Notes: generated by a model from the sequence alone, not told the origin. A DNA stretch of 64,000 nt from Gammaproteobacteria bacterium (GCA_029882215.1 JAOULC010000001.1:124001-188000); one strand, 5' to 3'; shown: positions 32,549 through 43,685, numbered from the stretch's first letter. A program made the numbers and translations.

Positions 32549-33943
32549 GTGCAGCAGATTACCGACATACATCAAAAAGCACTGACTATTAATCTGGACA
32601 AAGCTCAGTACGGCACCATTGCTGAGATCGGTGCAGGCCAGGAAACGGCGAACTGGTTTTTCCGTGTCGGGGGTGCTGCGGGTACCATCGCCAAAGCCAT
32701 CTCGGCTTATGACATGAAATTCAGTGATTCCATTTATGGTAAGTCTCCGCGCTATGTCAGCAGGGAGCGCTTAAATGCCATGCTGGAACATGAATACAGT
32801 TTAATCATTGAGCGCCTCGGTGAGAGCAAAGGCCCGCAGAGTACTTTTTTTGCTTTTGCCAATACCGTCGCTTCACGCAGCTTTTCCAGAGATGAGGATG
32901 GTCAGGGCTGGATTGGCGTTAAGTTCCAGTCATCACCCTGTAGTGAACCATCACAAATCGATATTCACGTCCATCTGCAGGGTAAAAAAAGCAGCGAAGA
33001 TCAGCGCACGCTGGGAATCCTCGGGGTAAACCTTATTTACGCGGCACTGAACTACCATCAGAACCCGGAAAAATTACTCAAATCATTAATGGATGAATTG
33101 TCCTATGACTTTCTTGAAATAGACATGATTGATTTTACCGGCCCCGCCTTCAAGCAGGTAGATAATCGTTTGATGGCATTAAAGCTGGTGCAGTTTGGTA
33201 TGACGCATGGCGCCATGTTTAATGCCAGCGGTGAAATTGTTTATCTGGCTGATGTACTTTATAAAAAAGCCGTATTGATTGAACGCAGTCGTTTTAACCC
33301 GCCAACCTTACTCAATATGAATATGCTCGACTGTGCACAAAAGCAGTTTCTTGCAGAACACGATATACCTGAGCAGGACCTTGTCGTTATTTCAGAAATG
33401 ACGACTCATAATTTGCACTCAGGTGATGAGATTGATGCAGAAGACTTTCTGCAACGTGCAGATATTCTTTGCGCACTGGGTAAAAATGTACTGATTTCTA
33501 ATATGGGCGCCTATTACCAGCTGGCCAGTTATATCTTTCGCTCAACCCAGCGACCGACAGGTATAGCGCTTGGCATCCCGACTTTAAAAGAAATCTTTCG
33601 TGAAGATTATTACAGCAATTTACCAGGCGGCATTCTCGAAGCCTTCGGCCGGCTGTTTAAATTTGATCTGCGGCTATATGTTTCACCCTGCCTGAATACA
33701 GACAACGCTGAGCTGATCACAACTGACAGTTTCGAGCCTGAGAAAAATTTAAAACACCTTTACAGGCACCTTCTGGACAATAACCTTATCCGCCCGCTGA
33801 ACACCATTAATAAAGATTACCTGTGTATACACTCTCATCTGGTACTTGAGGAAATAAAGAACGGTAGGCCGGGCTGGGAGAATAAAGTCCCGGAGCAGGT
33901 AAGCCAGGTAATTAAAAGCAAAAAACTCTTTAATTGCACGTAA
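32549..33943 (+). CDS. Conserved uncharacterised protein (~464 aa; AEIGAGQETANWFFRVGGAAGTIAKAISAYDM family)
   Basis: Long protein-like ORF with GTG-type start; sequence motifs resemble a family often inconsistently named in databases (from memory). Confidence 0.85.
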   Translation: MQQITDIHQKALTINLDKAQYGTIAEIGAGQETANWFFRVGGAAGTIAKAISAYDMKFSDSIYGKSPRYVSRERLNAMLEHEYSLIIERLGESKGPQSTFFAFANTVASRSFSRDEDGQGWIGVKFQSSPCSEPSQIDIHVHLQGKKSSEDQRTLGILGVNLIYAALNYHQNPEKLLKSLMDELSYDFLEIDMIDFTGPAFKQVDNRLMALKLVQFGMTHGAMFNASGEIVYLADVLYKKAVLIERSRFNPPTLLNMNMLDCAQKQFLAEHDIPEQDLVVISEMTTHNLHSGDEIDAEDFLQRADILCALGKNVLISNMGAYYQLASYIFRSTQRPTGIALGIPTLKEIFREDYYSNLPGGILEAFGRLFKFDLRLYVSPCLNTDNAELITTDSFEPEKNLKHLYRHLLDNNLIRPLNTINKDYLCIHSHLVLEEIKNGRPGWENKVPEQVSQVIKSKKLFNCT

Positions 33944-34087
33944 CTGTTAAAGCTGACAAAACTAATATTCTGCCGGTGCTTTAATCATATAGTTAATACC
34001 CTTAATATTTTATGTCGCCAACAGCACTGCCAGATCTGTATAAAGTCAGCCAGGTTAAAACGTTGCGTGGCATTAAATCGATCAAGA

Positions 34088-36451
34088 TCAAAACAACTCA
34101 AACTGATCCTGTATAACCGATTCCATCGAACCACCCAGAGCGCCCAGTATGGTATCTGCAATCGGTGTTAGCTGTTTCTCGATATAATGTTCATAATTCA
34201 GTGCCGATGAGCGACACTCCAGTGTCTCCGGTCCGTTAACCGTAATGACATATTCTATCCAGCTGGCATTTTTATAGCGTGATGGCTGACCCGTTTGCTC
34301 AAACACCTGCTCGGCTTTTATTGCCGCTTGTGCATGCGGGGGAATATTTTTCTGGTAATCCTGTAATTTCTGCCGCAGCCGTTTTCGGTATACAAGCTTT
34401 TCATCATAAACACCGGTTTTAAGATCTGCGACCACCTGCCTTATGTATTCATCATAAGCTTCTTCATTAAAAACCCGCTGATACAGATTCATTTGGAAAT
34501 CTTTTGCCAGCTGTGTCCAGTCAGTTCGCACGGTTTCCAGACCTTTAAACTTCAGCTCCCTGTTGCCATCAGCATTTTCCACCATTCCTGCATAACGTTT
34601 TTTACTGCCTTTTTCTGAGCCGCGAATGGTTGGCATAAAAAACTTAACAAAGTGCGTTTCATATTCCATTTCAAGACAGGACTCGATACCATATTCGGCT
34701 TGCAGCGACTGCCGCCAGAACTGATTGACATGCTGAATCAGCTGCTGACCAATTGCATTAGCCCGCTCATTATTAAAGCGTTTACCCAAAGCAACAAATA
34801 CCGAATCGGTGTCACCATAAATTACCGAATAGCCGGCTTCTTCAATCAGGTCGACGGTTTGTAATATCACATCATGACTGCGTTTGGTAATTGAGCTGGT
34901 CAGGCGCGAGTCATGGATACGGCAACCCGGTGTACCCAGTACACCGTAAAAGGAATTCATAATGATTTTTATGGCCTGTGACAGCGCTTTGTTTTTTTCC
35001 CGCTTGGCTTTATCTCTCGCCTGCCAGAGCTGCGCGATAATATCGGGTAAAATATATTCATTTCTTGAAAAACGGGCGCCATCGTAACCGGGGATTGTTT
35101 CACTATCATCTGCGTTAAGCGCAACAATTCGCGCATAAGGGTCAACATTAAAGGTACGAATAATACTCGGATACAGGCTTTTGTAATCGAGTACCAGCAC
35201 GCTGTCGTGCATACCCGGCACCGAATCCATCACATAACCGCCGGGCGCACTTAACCTGCCTTCATAGTCTCCAATATTGGGAGCCACATAGCCTTTGCGA
35301 TGCAATCGGGGTAAATACAGATTATCAAACGCGGCAACCGAGCCGCCAACTCTGTCCATTTCAAGCCCGGTTAAACGCGCGCGTTCAATTGCAAAACTTG
35401 TCAGTTCAGTATGCTCGAATATATCCCAGACCAGCTGGCAATCCTCAAGATTGTAGGCCGCCAGTGTTAACTTTTCTTCTTTAAACTGGCGGCGAATTTC
35501 CTTGGCTTTGTATAAAGGATCATGACTGTCTGCGCCGTGAATCAGCTTGCCTCTGCCCAGCAATTCATTGCCCACCGACTCAAGAGAAAAACTGCTGAAG
35601 GAATAAGTCGCACTTTTTAAAGTATCAATACCGTCTAACACCACCCGCCCCGGTATTAATAAAAAATACCGTTCCGCTTCATTTTGCTGTTGTCGCCAGA
35701 ACGCTTTGGCGCGCAAGCGACCAACGGTTAACGGAATTTTTAGCTGATCGGCTTTTTTCTGCAAAAACCTGAAATCAAAATTAATCACATTCCAGCCGAT
35801 AAAGATGTCGGGATCAATTTTTTCTACCCAGACTAAAAAGCGTTTTAATAAAGCTGCCTGATCGGCCACAAATTCAATCTGTTTTTCTTCATCCGATGCA
35901 GCAGGATCACCCACCATCAAAACTCGTTTGATGTTATTCGTGACAAAAGCAATGGAAAATAATTCATCGGTCTGATAATCGGTTTCAATATCGAATGACA
36001 TCACGGTAAATGCCGGCTGATAATCCGCTACGCTTATTCGCGGGTTCACAATCACCCCAGAAGTTTTTTCTGTGTGAATACACACCGGACCGGTTAAAAA
36101 ACGTTCTGTTAGATAACGTTCCGGTGGTCTGATGTCCGATTCAAGGCAACGAATATTATTTTGCTGGAGCAGATCTCTTGCCCGATAGAACTGTTTCATG
36201 GACTTAAAATAAACACCGGCCACCGGTTCTGCTTGAAAGTTCAGTAACGCCAGCGGTTTAATGTCCGATCTGGCGATATCGTTTAATAAGGCCTGAGCCT
36301 GAGTGGCATCCTGCTGACGAATAAAAAATAATACCGACTGACGCTCAATAATCACTTTGAGGGGACCTGAATCACTGCTGAACCAGAATTCCAGCTGCAC
36401 GCCATCATTGGTATCAAAGGATTGTCGGGTCAGAAGAAAAGCGTTAGTCAC
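34088..36451 (-). CDS. polB: DNA polymerase II (family B)
   Basis: SFDIETD exonuclease motif, LDYKSLYPSIIRTFN, YGDTDSVFV. Confidence 0.97.
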   Translation of the reverse strand: MTNAFLLTRQSFDTNDGVQLEFWFSSDSGPLKVIIERQSVLFFIRQQDATQAQALLNDIARSDIKPLALLNFQAEPVAGVYFKSMKQFYRARDLLQQNNIRCLESDIRPPERYLTERFLTGPVCIHTEKTSGVIVNPRISVADYQPAFTVMSFDIETDYQTDELFSIAFVTNNIKRVLMVGDPAASDEEKQIEFVADQAALLKRFLVWVEKIDPDIFIGWNVINFDFRFLQKKADQLKIPLTVGRLRAKAFWRQQQNEAERYFLLIPGRVVLDGIDTLKSATYSFSSFSLESVGNELLGRGKLIHGADSHDPLYKAKEIRRQFKEEKLTLAAYNLEDCQLVWDIFEHTELTSFAIERARLTGLEMDRVGGSVAAFDNLYLPRLHRKGYVAPNIGDYEGRLSAPGGYVMDSVPGMHDSVLVLDYKSLYPSIIRTFNVDPYARIVALNADDSETIPGYDGARFSRNEYILPDIIAQLWQARDKAKREKNKALSQAIKIIMNSFYGVLGTPGCRIHDSRLTSSITKRSHDVILQTVDLIEEAGYSVIYGDTDSVFVALGKRFNNERANAIGQQLIQHVNQFWRQSLQAEYGIESCLEMEYETHFVKFFMPTIRGSEKGSKKRYAGMVENADGNRELKFKGLETVRTDWTQLAKDFQMNLYQRVFNEEAYDEYIRQVVADLKTGVYDEKLVYRKRLRQKLQDYQKNIPPHAQAAIKAEQVFEQTGQPSRYKNASWIEYVITVNGPETLECRSSALNYEHYIEKQLTPIADTILGALGGSMESVIQDQFELF

Positions 36452-36819
36452 GGATAGTATTCTTTTAGTGAATCAGGTCAGATTGCGGATTTTAGCATTA
36501 ATAAAAGCACCGGGGACGACGGCAGCCGCCTGCGATGTCATACCGAAAGCAATAATATGGCTCTGCGGACAGGCTGCATCAGCATCAAAACACAATAGTT
36601 TCTGCAGCTGACTATGCCTGACTATAGCGGAGCCAGGCTGTAAAAAATAACGAATTTAGGCCATTGTATCGACGATCTTCAGTAATAAGGCATAAATGTG
36701 GGGGAATTAATCACCGCCTCTTTGTGCTTGCGACTTAACCATTTTATTATTTGCTGCTAGTATGGTCACATAATAAAAGTCACGCTCAACAGCATAACTA
36801 ACAATCAAGGGATAAAACC

Positions 36820-37836
36820 ATGAAATTTAAATTTACATTAGCGGCAGTGATTGTTGCCGGTGCAGCCACCTCTCTGACAGTACAGGCAGGCACCCTCGAA
36901 GACGTCAAATCCAAAGATTACCTCAGCTGCGGTGTTAGTACCGGTTTAGCGGGCTTTTCGCAAAAAGATGAAAAGGGAAACTGGAGTGGCCTTGATGTCG
37001 ACGTTTGTCGCGGCGTTGCAGCAGCGGTATTAGGTGATGCATCAAAAGTAAAATACAAACCCTTAACAGCAAAAGAGCGTTTCACCGCGCTACAATCAGG
37101 TGAAATCGATATATTATCACGCAATACCACCTGGACGCAGACTCGTGACACTTCTCTTGGTTTAAACTTTGCCGGTACCATTTATTACGATGGCACAGGC
37201 TTTTTGGTGCGTAAAAAACTCGGTGTAAAAAGCGCCACTGAACTCGACGGTGCAGCCGCATGTATTCAGGCGGGTACTTCAACCGAGCTTGCCATTTCAG
37301 ATTATTTCCGCGATAAAAAAATGTCATTTAAGGTTGTTACCTTCGACACATCTGACCAAACACGCAGCGGTTTTGAGTCCGGTCGCTGTGACTTTCTGAC
37401 ATCAGATCAGTCTCAACTTTACGCACTGCGCATTGGCCTGAAAGACCCTGCCGGTGCCATCGTGCTACCGGAAGTTATTTCTAAAGAGCCGCTCGGCCCT
37501 GTTGTACGGCAGGGTGATGATGCCTGGTTCAACATTGTAAAATGGGTTGTTAATGCATCCATTGAAGGTGAGTTTCAGGGCGTTACATCAGCTAATGCGA
37601 AGACCTTACGCGCATCGGGTAAACCGGGACAAAAGCGTCTGCTTGGCACTGAAGGTGACCTTGGTATGAAACTGGGCTTATCGCCTGACTGGGCTTATAA
37701 CATTATGACCCAGGTAGGCAACTATGCTGAATCGTTCGAACGCAATGTTGGACAAGGCTCACCGCTTAAAATCAAACGTGGTATTAACGCACAATGGAAT
37801 AATGGCGGCATTCTTTATTCGCCCGCTATGCGTTAA
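36820..37836 (+). CDS. aapJ: General L-amino acid ABC transporter, substrate-binding protein (AapJ-like)
   Basis: Signal peptide; LEDVKSKDYLSCGVSTGLAGFSQKDEKGNWSGLDVDVCRGVAAAVLGD. Confidence 0.92.
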   Translation: MKFKFTLAAVIVAGAATSLTVQAGTLEDVKSKDYLSCGVSTGLAGFSQKDEKGNWSGLDVDVCRGVAAAVLGDASKVKYKPLTAKERFTALQSGEIDILSRNTTWTQTRDTSLGLNFAGTIYYDGTGFLVRKKLGVKSATELDGAAACIQAGTSTELAISDYFRDKKMSFKVVTFDTSDQTRSGFESGRCDFLTSDQSQLYALRIGLKDPAGAIVLPEVISKEPLGPVVRQGDDAWFNIVKWVVNASIEGEFQGVTSANAKTLRASGKPGQKRLLGTEGDLGMKLGLSPDWAYNIMTQVGNYAESFERNVGQGSPLKIKRGINAQWNNGGILYSPAMR

Positions 37837-37847
37837 GCATAATTGAT

Positions 37848-37878
37848 GATAAAGGGGTGTATCACCCCTTTATTTTGT
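37848..37878 (+). terminator. Intergenic hairpin / attenuator between aapJ and aapQ
   Basis: Perfect 9-bp inverted repeat AAAGGGGTG-TAT-CACCCCTTT followed by ATTTTGTTT. Confidence 0.7.
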
Positions 37879-37917
37879 TTCAAAACTTTATAATTATTTA
37901 TAATAAGTCTGTTCATT

Positions 37918-39111
37918 ATGAGCGTACCACCGAATTACATACAAACCAGCAAAAGCCGGGGTTCATTTTTTAATAATCCGGCTAACCGGGCCCTGATCTA
38001 CCAGTTTCTTTTGCTGATGGGGCTGGGCTATTTTTTCTATATTATTATCAGTAACACCATGTCTAACATGGAAGCCCGCGGTATTAAAAGCGGTATCAGC
38101 TTTCTCGGCGAAACAGCCGGCTTCGACATATTAATGTCTCTTATTCCATACGACTCGACTCACACCTATGGCAAAACCTTTATCGTCGGCTTACTCAATA
38201 CCCTGCTCGTATCCGTTATCGGTATTTTCCTCGCCACGATTATCGGCTTTATCATGGGCGTGGCGCATTTCTCACGCAACTGGCTGATCAGTAAATCATC
38301 AACTGTATTCATTGAAACATTTCGCAACATCCCATTATTGCTACAGGTATTTTTCTGGTATTTTGCCGTGCTTTCAAGCTTGCCCAGCGCACGGCAAAGC
38401 CTTTCCATAGGCGAGGCTTTTTTTCTTAACGTTCGCGGGCTCTATTTACCTCACCTTGCCGGTGATGAAGGCTCTGTTGTTGTTTATGGCGCCGTGTTTA
38501 TTGCCATCACATCCATTATCGCCTTACACCGCTTTGCAAAAATACAGCAAGAAAAGACCGGTAAACAACTGCCAGTTTTACGCCTTAGTCTGGCGATATT
38601 GATTGTCCTGCCACTGTTTGCGACTCTCATTATGGGTACACCGTTTCACTGGGAGCTGCCGGTTTTAAAAGGTTTTAATTATCAGGGTGGCACCACCATC
38701 ATCCCTGAACTGATTGCTCTGTCACTGGCGCTCAGTATTTATACCGGTGCATTTATCGCTGAAGCTGTGCGAGCAGGCGTGCAATCAGTGCCGCACGGGC
38801 AGACAGAGGCAGCACGCAGCATTGGTATGAATGAAAAACAGATCATGAAATTAATCATCGTTCCGCAGGCAATGCGTGTCATTTCTCCACTGCTAAACAG
38901 TGAGTATCAAAGCCTGGTTAAGAACTCAACGCTGGCCACAGCGATTGGCTACCCCGACTTATTCACCGTATTTGTTGGCACAACCCTGAACCAAACAGGA
39001 CAAGCCATTGAGATTGTTTTCATGACCATGGCCGTCTACTTCGCCATCAATATGTTTATTTCCGTGCTGATGAACTTATTCGATAAGAAAGTTTCCCTGA
39101 TTACCAGATAA
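37918..39111 (+). CDS. aapQ: Amino acid ABC transporter permease (AapQ-like)
   Basis: ETFRNIPLLLQVFFWY, YTGAFIAEAVRAGVQSVPHGQTEAARSIGM. Confidence 0.92.
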   Translation: MSVPPNYIQTSKSRGSFFNNPANRALIYQFLLLMGLGYFFYIIISNTMSNMEARGIKSGISFLGETAGFDILMSLIPYDSTHTYGKTFIVGLLNTLLVSVIGIFLATIIGFIMGVAHFSRNWLISKSSTVFIETFRNIPLLLQVFFWYFAVLSSLPSARQSLSIGEAFFLNVRGLYLPHLAGDEGSVVVYGAVFIAITSIIALHRFAKIQQEKTGKQLPVLRLSLAILIVLPLFATLIMGTPFHWELPVLKGFNYQGGTTIIPELIALSLALSIYTGAFIAEAVRAGVQSVPHGQTEAARSIGMNEKQIMKLIIVPQAMRVISPLLNSEYQSLVKNSTLATAIGYPDLFTVFVGTTLNQTGQAIEIVFMTMAVYFAINMFISVLMNLFDKKVSLITR

Positions 39112-39126
39112 CAACGAAATTACTTT

Positions 39127-40227
39127 ATGCAAACATTCAATCCCTTACCTGATAAGCCCGCCCCCGCACAAACCGTCGGCATAACCGGCTGGCTAAAAAA
39201 CAATTTATTTTCCTCGCCGCTTAATTCACTGGCAACCATAGTCGTCGCAGCGATACTGATAAAAGTTTTACCGGCAATGATCGACTGGTTATTTATTTCT
39301 GCGAACTGGTCCGGTGCAACGCAGGACGACTGCACTAAAGACGGTGCATGCTGGGTTTTTGTCAGTGCATGGTCGCAGCAATTTTTTTATGGCAGTTACC
39401 CTGATGAAGAAATCTGGCGGGTTAACCTCTGTCTCGCCATGCTGGTCGCCATCATCACCGCCTCACTGCGCGTTAAAAAAGAATTAAGAGAAAAAGTTTT
39501 TATTCCCTTGTTTCTGTTATTACCGTTTATCTCTATCGCCATACTGGATGGCAGCTACTTAGGTCTGGTGCAGGTAGATACGGATTACTGGGGCGGCTTT
39601 TCACTCAATGTGCTGCTCGCTGCCGCCAGTATCATTGTCGCCTTTCCACTGGGATTTTTATGGGCTTTAGGGCGCCGTTCACACATGCCTTTAGCACGCA
39701 CCATTAGTATCGGCTTTATCGAGTTTTTCCGTGGCGTTCCTGTGCTGGCTTTATTTTTCATGGGCTCGGTAATGCTGCCGCTGTTTTTCCCTGAAGGCAC
39801 AAACGTTGATAAACTGTTACGCGTCTGGATCGTTCTGGTCTTTTTTATGTCAGGCTATATGGCAGAGGTATACCGGGGCGGTTTTAACGCTATTCCAGCG
39901 GGACAATATGAAGCAGCCGATTCACTGGGCTTGAGTTACTGGCAAAAAACCTTACTCATCATTCTGCCGCAAGTCATTAAAATTTCGATGCCGAATATAT
40001 TAGCAACATTTGTGATGCTGTTTAAAAACACCACCTTCCTGCTCATTATCGGTATTTTTGAAATGCTCAGCACCACTCAGACCGCACTGAGTAATTCACA
40101 CTGGTTAGGCGGCCACGCAGAAGAAGGCTATCTGTTTGTCGCACTCGTTTTCTGGGTCTGCTGTTTTAGTATGTCGATGATGGCAAGTGCAATTGAACGT
40201 AAATTAAATACCGACCATAAAAATTAA
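39127..40227 (+). CDS. aapM: Amino acid ABC transporter permease (AapM-like)
   Basis: IEFFRGVPVLALFFMGSVMLP, YMAEVYRGGFNAIPAGQYEAADSLGL. Confidence 0.92.
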   Translation: MQTFNPLPDKPAPAQTVGITGWLKNNLFSSPLNSLATIVVAAILIKVLPAMIDWLFISANWSGATQDDCTKDGACWVFVSAWSQQFFYGSYPDEEIWRVNLCLAMLVAIITASLRVKKELREKVFIPLFLLLPFISIAILDGSYLGLVQVDTDYWGGFSLNVLLAAASIIVAFPLGFLWALGRRSHMPLARTISIGFIEFFRGVPVLALFFMGSVMLPLFFPEGTNVDKLLRVWIVLVFFMSGYMAEVYRGGFNAIPAGQYEAADSLGLSYWQKTLLIILPQVIKISMPNILATFVMLFKNTTFLLIIGIFEMLSTTQTALSNSHWLGGHAEEGYLFVALVFWVCCFSMSMMASAIERKLNTDHKN

Positions 40228-40233
40228 TATTGG

Positions 40234-41007
40234 ATGACTAATATGACCACACAAACAAACAATACTCCATCTGATGACGTCATCATCATTCAGAACCTGA
40301 ACAAATGGTATGGTAACTTTCACGTACTCAAAGACATCAACCTGACGGTACGTAAAGGTGAAAAAATTGTCGTCTGTGGCCCGTCCGGCTCCGGTAAATC
40401 GACCATGATCCGCTGTATTAACCGGCTTGAAGAATTCCAGCAAGGCTCATTAGTGGTTGATGGCATTGAAATGATCGAGGACGTGAAAAACATAGAAGCC
40501 ATACGTCGTGACGTGGGCATGGTGTTTCAGCATTTCAACCTGTTCCCGCATCTAAGTATTTTAGAGAATCTTTGTCTGGGGCCGATCTGGGTACAGAAAA
40601 AACCGAAAGCCGAAGCGGAAGCCATCGCTATGAAATATCTGGAACGTGTGAAAATACCTGAGCAAGCCAGCAAGTTTCCCGGCCAGCTTTCAGGTGGTCA
40701 GCAACAGCGTGTTGCGATCGCACGCTCGCTGTGCATGAACCCGAATATCATGCTGTTTGATGAGCCCACCTCTGCTCTCGACCCTGAAATGATCAAAGAA
40801 GTGCTCGACGTTATGATTGAACTGGCTGAGGAAGGCATGACCATGATCTGTGTCACTCATGAAATGGGCTTTGCAAAAAAAGTAGCCGATCGCGTTATCT
40901 TTATGGATGCCGGAGAAATTGTTGAAGAAAACACGCCGCATGAATTCTTTGATAACCCACAAGTCGACAGAACACAAAAATTCTTACAGCAAATTCTGAA
41001 TCATTAA
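40234..41007 (+). CDS. aapP: Amino acid ABC transporter ATP-binding protein (AapP-like)
   Basis: GPSGSGKST Walker [30 protein letters not shown]. Confidence 0.95.
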   Translation: MTNMTTQTNNTPSDDVIIIQNLNKWYGNFHVLKDINLTVRKGEKIVVCGPSGSGKSTMIRCINRLEEFQQGSLVVDGIEMIEDVKNIEAIRRDVGMVFQHFNLFPHLSILENLCLGPIWVQKKPKAEAEAIAMKYLERVKIPEQASKFPGQLSGGQQQRVAIARSLCMNPNIMLFDEPTSALDPEMIKEVLDVMIELAEEGMTMICVTHEMGFAKKVADRVIFMDAGEIVEENTPHEFFDNPQVDRTQKFLQQILNH

Positions 41008-41096
41008 AAATGCGTCAGCCTGTTATTATCTGACGCTTACATGCAATCTTTCTTTTGTGATTTTATGTCATCACACTCACAACTATTTCAAAGATA

Positions 41097-41125
41097 TAAA
41101 AAAGCCCCGATATTATCGGGGCTAG
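41097..41125. terminator. Intrinsic terminator
   Basis: AAAAAAGCCCCGAT-ATT-ATCGGGGCT stem; T-run on minus strand. Confidence 0.75.
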
Positions 41126-41213
41126 AAATCCCGATAAGTTAATCCACGCTTTTTTTCTGCCGCAAACAAAGCGCTTTTATACTGACACTAATAAATTCAC
41201 CATGACCATCCTG

Positions 41214-41594
41214 TCAACTTCTCGCCAAAGCAAATACCCAGACCACCCAGCTAAAACTATGTAACCACCCCGCAAGCGTCACAATACTCCAGACAAATAT
41301 TTCTTTTTTATTCTTTTGCCGGCACCGCGGTATTAGCCAGACTAACGGCATCAACATCACAAGCAGCAACAATAACGGTATCAATACCGTACCCATACCC
41401 GGTCCAATCGTCATAACAATAACAACGCTGGTAGTCAGCGTAATAAATAAAAAAAGCAGGAGTCTTGTACGAGTCCAGGAAAAGTTGATAAAAATAAGCA
41501 GCACAAAGCCATAAAACATTACTGCCAAATAAGGCAGATACAAAATACCCCGGATATTCAAAATAGATTCAGGAAAAAGCATCCACAAATTCAT
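41214..41594 (-). CDS. Hypothetical membrane protein
   Basis: 126 aa, four or so hydrophobic segments. Confidence 0.55.
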   Translation of the reverse strand: MNLWMLFPESILNIRGILYLPYLAVMFYGFVLLIFINFSWTRTRLLLFLFITLTTSVVIVMTIGPGMGTVLIPLLLLLVMLMPLVWLIPRCRQKNKKEIFVWSIVTLAGWLHSFSWVVWVFALARS

Positions 41595-41783
41595 CGCGAC
41601 ATCACCTTATGTAATCGTTATTTGAATTAATACTGAGTGTGCCTGTTATGTCTTTGTGGACAGCTAGAGAGGGATCGAGAAAGAACAATAAGATCAACAT
41701 AAACTCTGGATTAATACCGCTTTATCAAGGCTTAATAAAGCGACATCTGATGGTAATGGCAAAGGGATAAGGCTTTTACCCGC

Positions 41784-42620
41784 TCAGCGAAACTGCTCTG
41801 GCATAGGCACTGGTGTTGCCATTGAGGTCTGTTGCTGCTGTTGTTGTTCTACAGCGGCAGGCGCTCCCGCAACGAGTAATGAGTCTTCCTCATGCTTTTC
41901 AAAAACCGGCAAGTTGTCAAAAACATCATTAATGCCTGTATTCCAGGCATCCCGAACAGTAATCAAGTAAGGATCGGATTCTGCAAAAACACAATGACAG
42001 TCCAGTTTCAGGCTATCTTTTGGGTAGATGGCAATCTCAAAAGGAGGCCCTACTGTAATATTAGAGCGTGTTGTCGCATCCAGTGACACCAGCGTCAGAC
42101 GAGCACCCTCATCCAGACTCATGCCGGGATAAGCGATACGATCCAGTGCTGGCTTGCCATACTTACTTTCACCTATTTGTAGATAAGGCGTTTGTGGTGA
42201 TGAGGCAATGTAATTACCCTGTGGATAAATCATCATCAAGCCATGAGGTTTTCCGGCAATCTGCCCTCCCAGCAACATAGTTGTCTCGCCGCTGACGCCA
42301 CTCTGTGCAAAGGCTGCACTGTGATCCAGCTGCACCTGCTGAATGATTTTGCCTATGTATTCAGCGGCCTCAAACAGGTATTTAACATTAGCTAAATTGA
42401 TTCCCCCCGTTGGGTAATCAATATCACGCTGAATATGGTTAATCACTTCCTGTGTAGTGGCAAGATTACCCGCCGACAAGACCACGAACAAACGGTCCGG
42501 TGCCGGGGTAAAAAGATGCATTTTGCTATAGGTGGTCACATAATCCACACCTGCATTGGTGCGTGAATCAGAGGCAAATACCAGACCATCATCAAGACTA
42601 AGGCCGACACAGTAAGTCAT
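41784..42620 (-). CDS. Anbu (proteasome-type peptidase)
   Basis: MTYCVGLSLDDGLVFASDSRTNAGVDYVTTYSKMHLF, typical Anbu N-terminus; clustered with alpha-E and ATP-grasp genes. Confidence 0.92.
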   Translation of the reverse strand: MTYCVGLSLDDGLVFASDSRTNAGVDYVTTYSKMHLFTPAPDRLFVVLSAGNLATTQEVINHIQRDIDYPTGGINLANVKYLFEAAEYIGKIIQQVQLDHSAAFAQSGVSGETTMLLGGQIAGKPHGLMMIYPQGNYIASSPQTPYLQIGESKYGKPALDRIAYPGMSLDEGARLTLVSLDATTRSNITVGPPFEIAIYPKDSLKLDCHCVFAESDPYLITVRDAWNTGINDVFDNLPVFEKHEEDSLLVAGAPAAVEQQQQQQTSMATPVPMPEQFR

Positions 42621-42723
42621 AAGTATTTCTACAAAAAGGGTTATAAGAAACTGAGTCTAGCACGCCCTATTAACGAAAACCAAACAATTCACAGCCGTTA
42701 ATCTGTTCTCAGTTTCCGCCAGG

Positions 42724-43683
42724 TTATTCGGCTTTCTCGGCTAAAGCAACTTCAGGTAAAAAGTACTGTTTTGCAAGTGCTGTGTGAAATTTCCATAGCT
42801 TGATTTGCAGCTCATCGATGTACTGATGCAACACATCTTGTTTCATATTTTCCATTTTTTGAGTGTTTAACTGCCGCACCACGGATCTCAAAGCCTTCAG
42901 TGGTTTAGTATTATGCGCCAGCGTACCGACACTTTCTTCAACAGAATCAAGGCAATAGGATACCGCGCGTGGAAACCGGCTATTATTAAATAAAAATTCC
43001 AGAATAGGCGTTCTGCGAACCTGAACATCGATTTCACGCCGGTAGATAGCATAAGCAGAAAGAGACTTCAGTACACTGATCCATTCAATACTACTAAGAC
43101 CACTGTGGTTAAATAATTCATCCGAATCTGTCAGTAAGTCTGATGACCTTACATCAATAATTCGGGTCGTCATCTCAGCACGCTCAAGGTCTTTACCTAT
43201 ACGCAGAAAATGCCAGGCTTCATCGTGATACATCACTGAAGCCAGCAAGCCATTCAACTGTTGAGACCCTGAAATAATACCCTCCAGGTAATCATCTCTG
43301 CCCTTTTGTGTCAGCCCAGCCTGGACACTTTCTTTCGCAAAAAGGTATAGCTTATTCAGGCTTTGCCAGGCCGTACGCGGGATAATTTCACGCACAGTAC
43401 GGAAGTTTTCCCGGGCAAATGCAAGAGAGCTCAGTATTGAGCTGGGGTTATGAGTATCACCAATCAGGAACTTGACAACATTGCGCTCAGTCGGGTTTTT
43501 ATAATGCTCAGCAAAACTGCCTTCAAGGCCAGTGATTGTGATCAGTGGTTCCCAGCCCAGAGAAACGACCGTTGGCGCATCCAGTACAAGATTGGAATTA
43601 ACCCTTATCAATCGCGCCGTATTTTCTGCCCGTTCAATATAACGGCCAGCCCAGTAAATTTCTTCAGCCACACGTGACAGCAT
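42724..43683 (-). CDS. Alpha-E domain-containing protein
   Basis: MLSRVAEEIYWAGRYIERAENTARLIRVN. Confidence 0.93.
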   Translation of the reverse strand: MLSRVAEEIYWAGRYIERAENTARLIRVNSNLVLDAPTVVSLGWEPLITITGLEGSFAEHYKNPTERNVVKFLIGDTHNPSSILSSLAFARENFRTVREIIPRTAWQSLNKLYLFAKESVQAGLTQKGRDDYLEGIISGSQQLNGLLASVMYHDEAWHFLRIGKDLERAEMTTRIIDVRSSDLLTDSDELFNHSGLSSIEWISVLKSLSAYAIYRREIDVQVRRTPILEFLFNNSRFPRAVSYCLDSVEESVGTLAHNTKPLKALRSVVRQLNTQKMENMKQDVLHQYIDELQIKLWKFHTALAKQYFLPEVALAEKAE

Positions 43684-43685
43684 AT

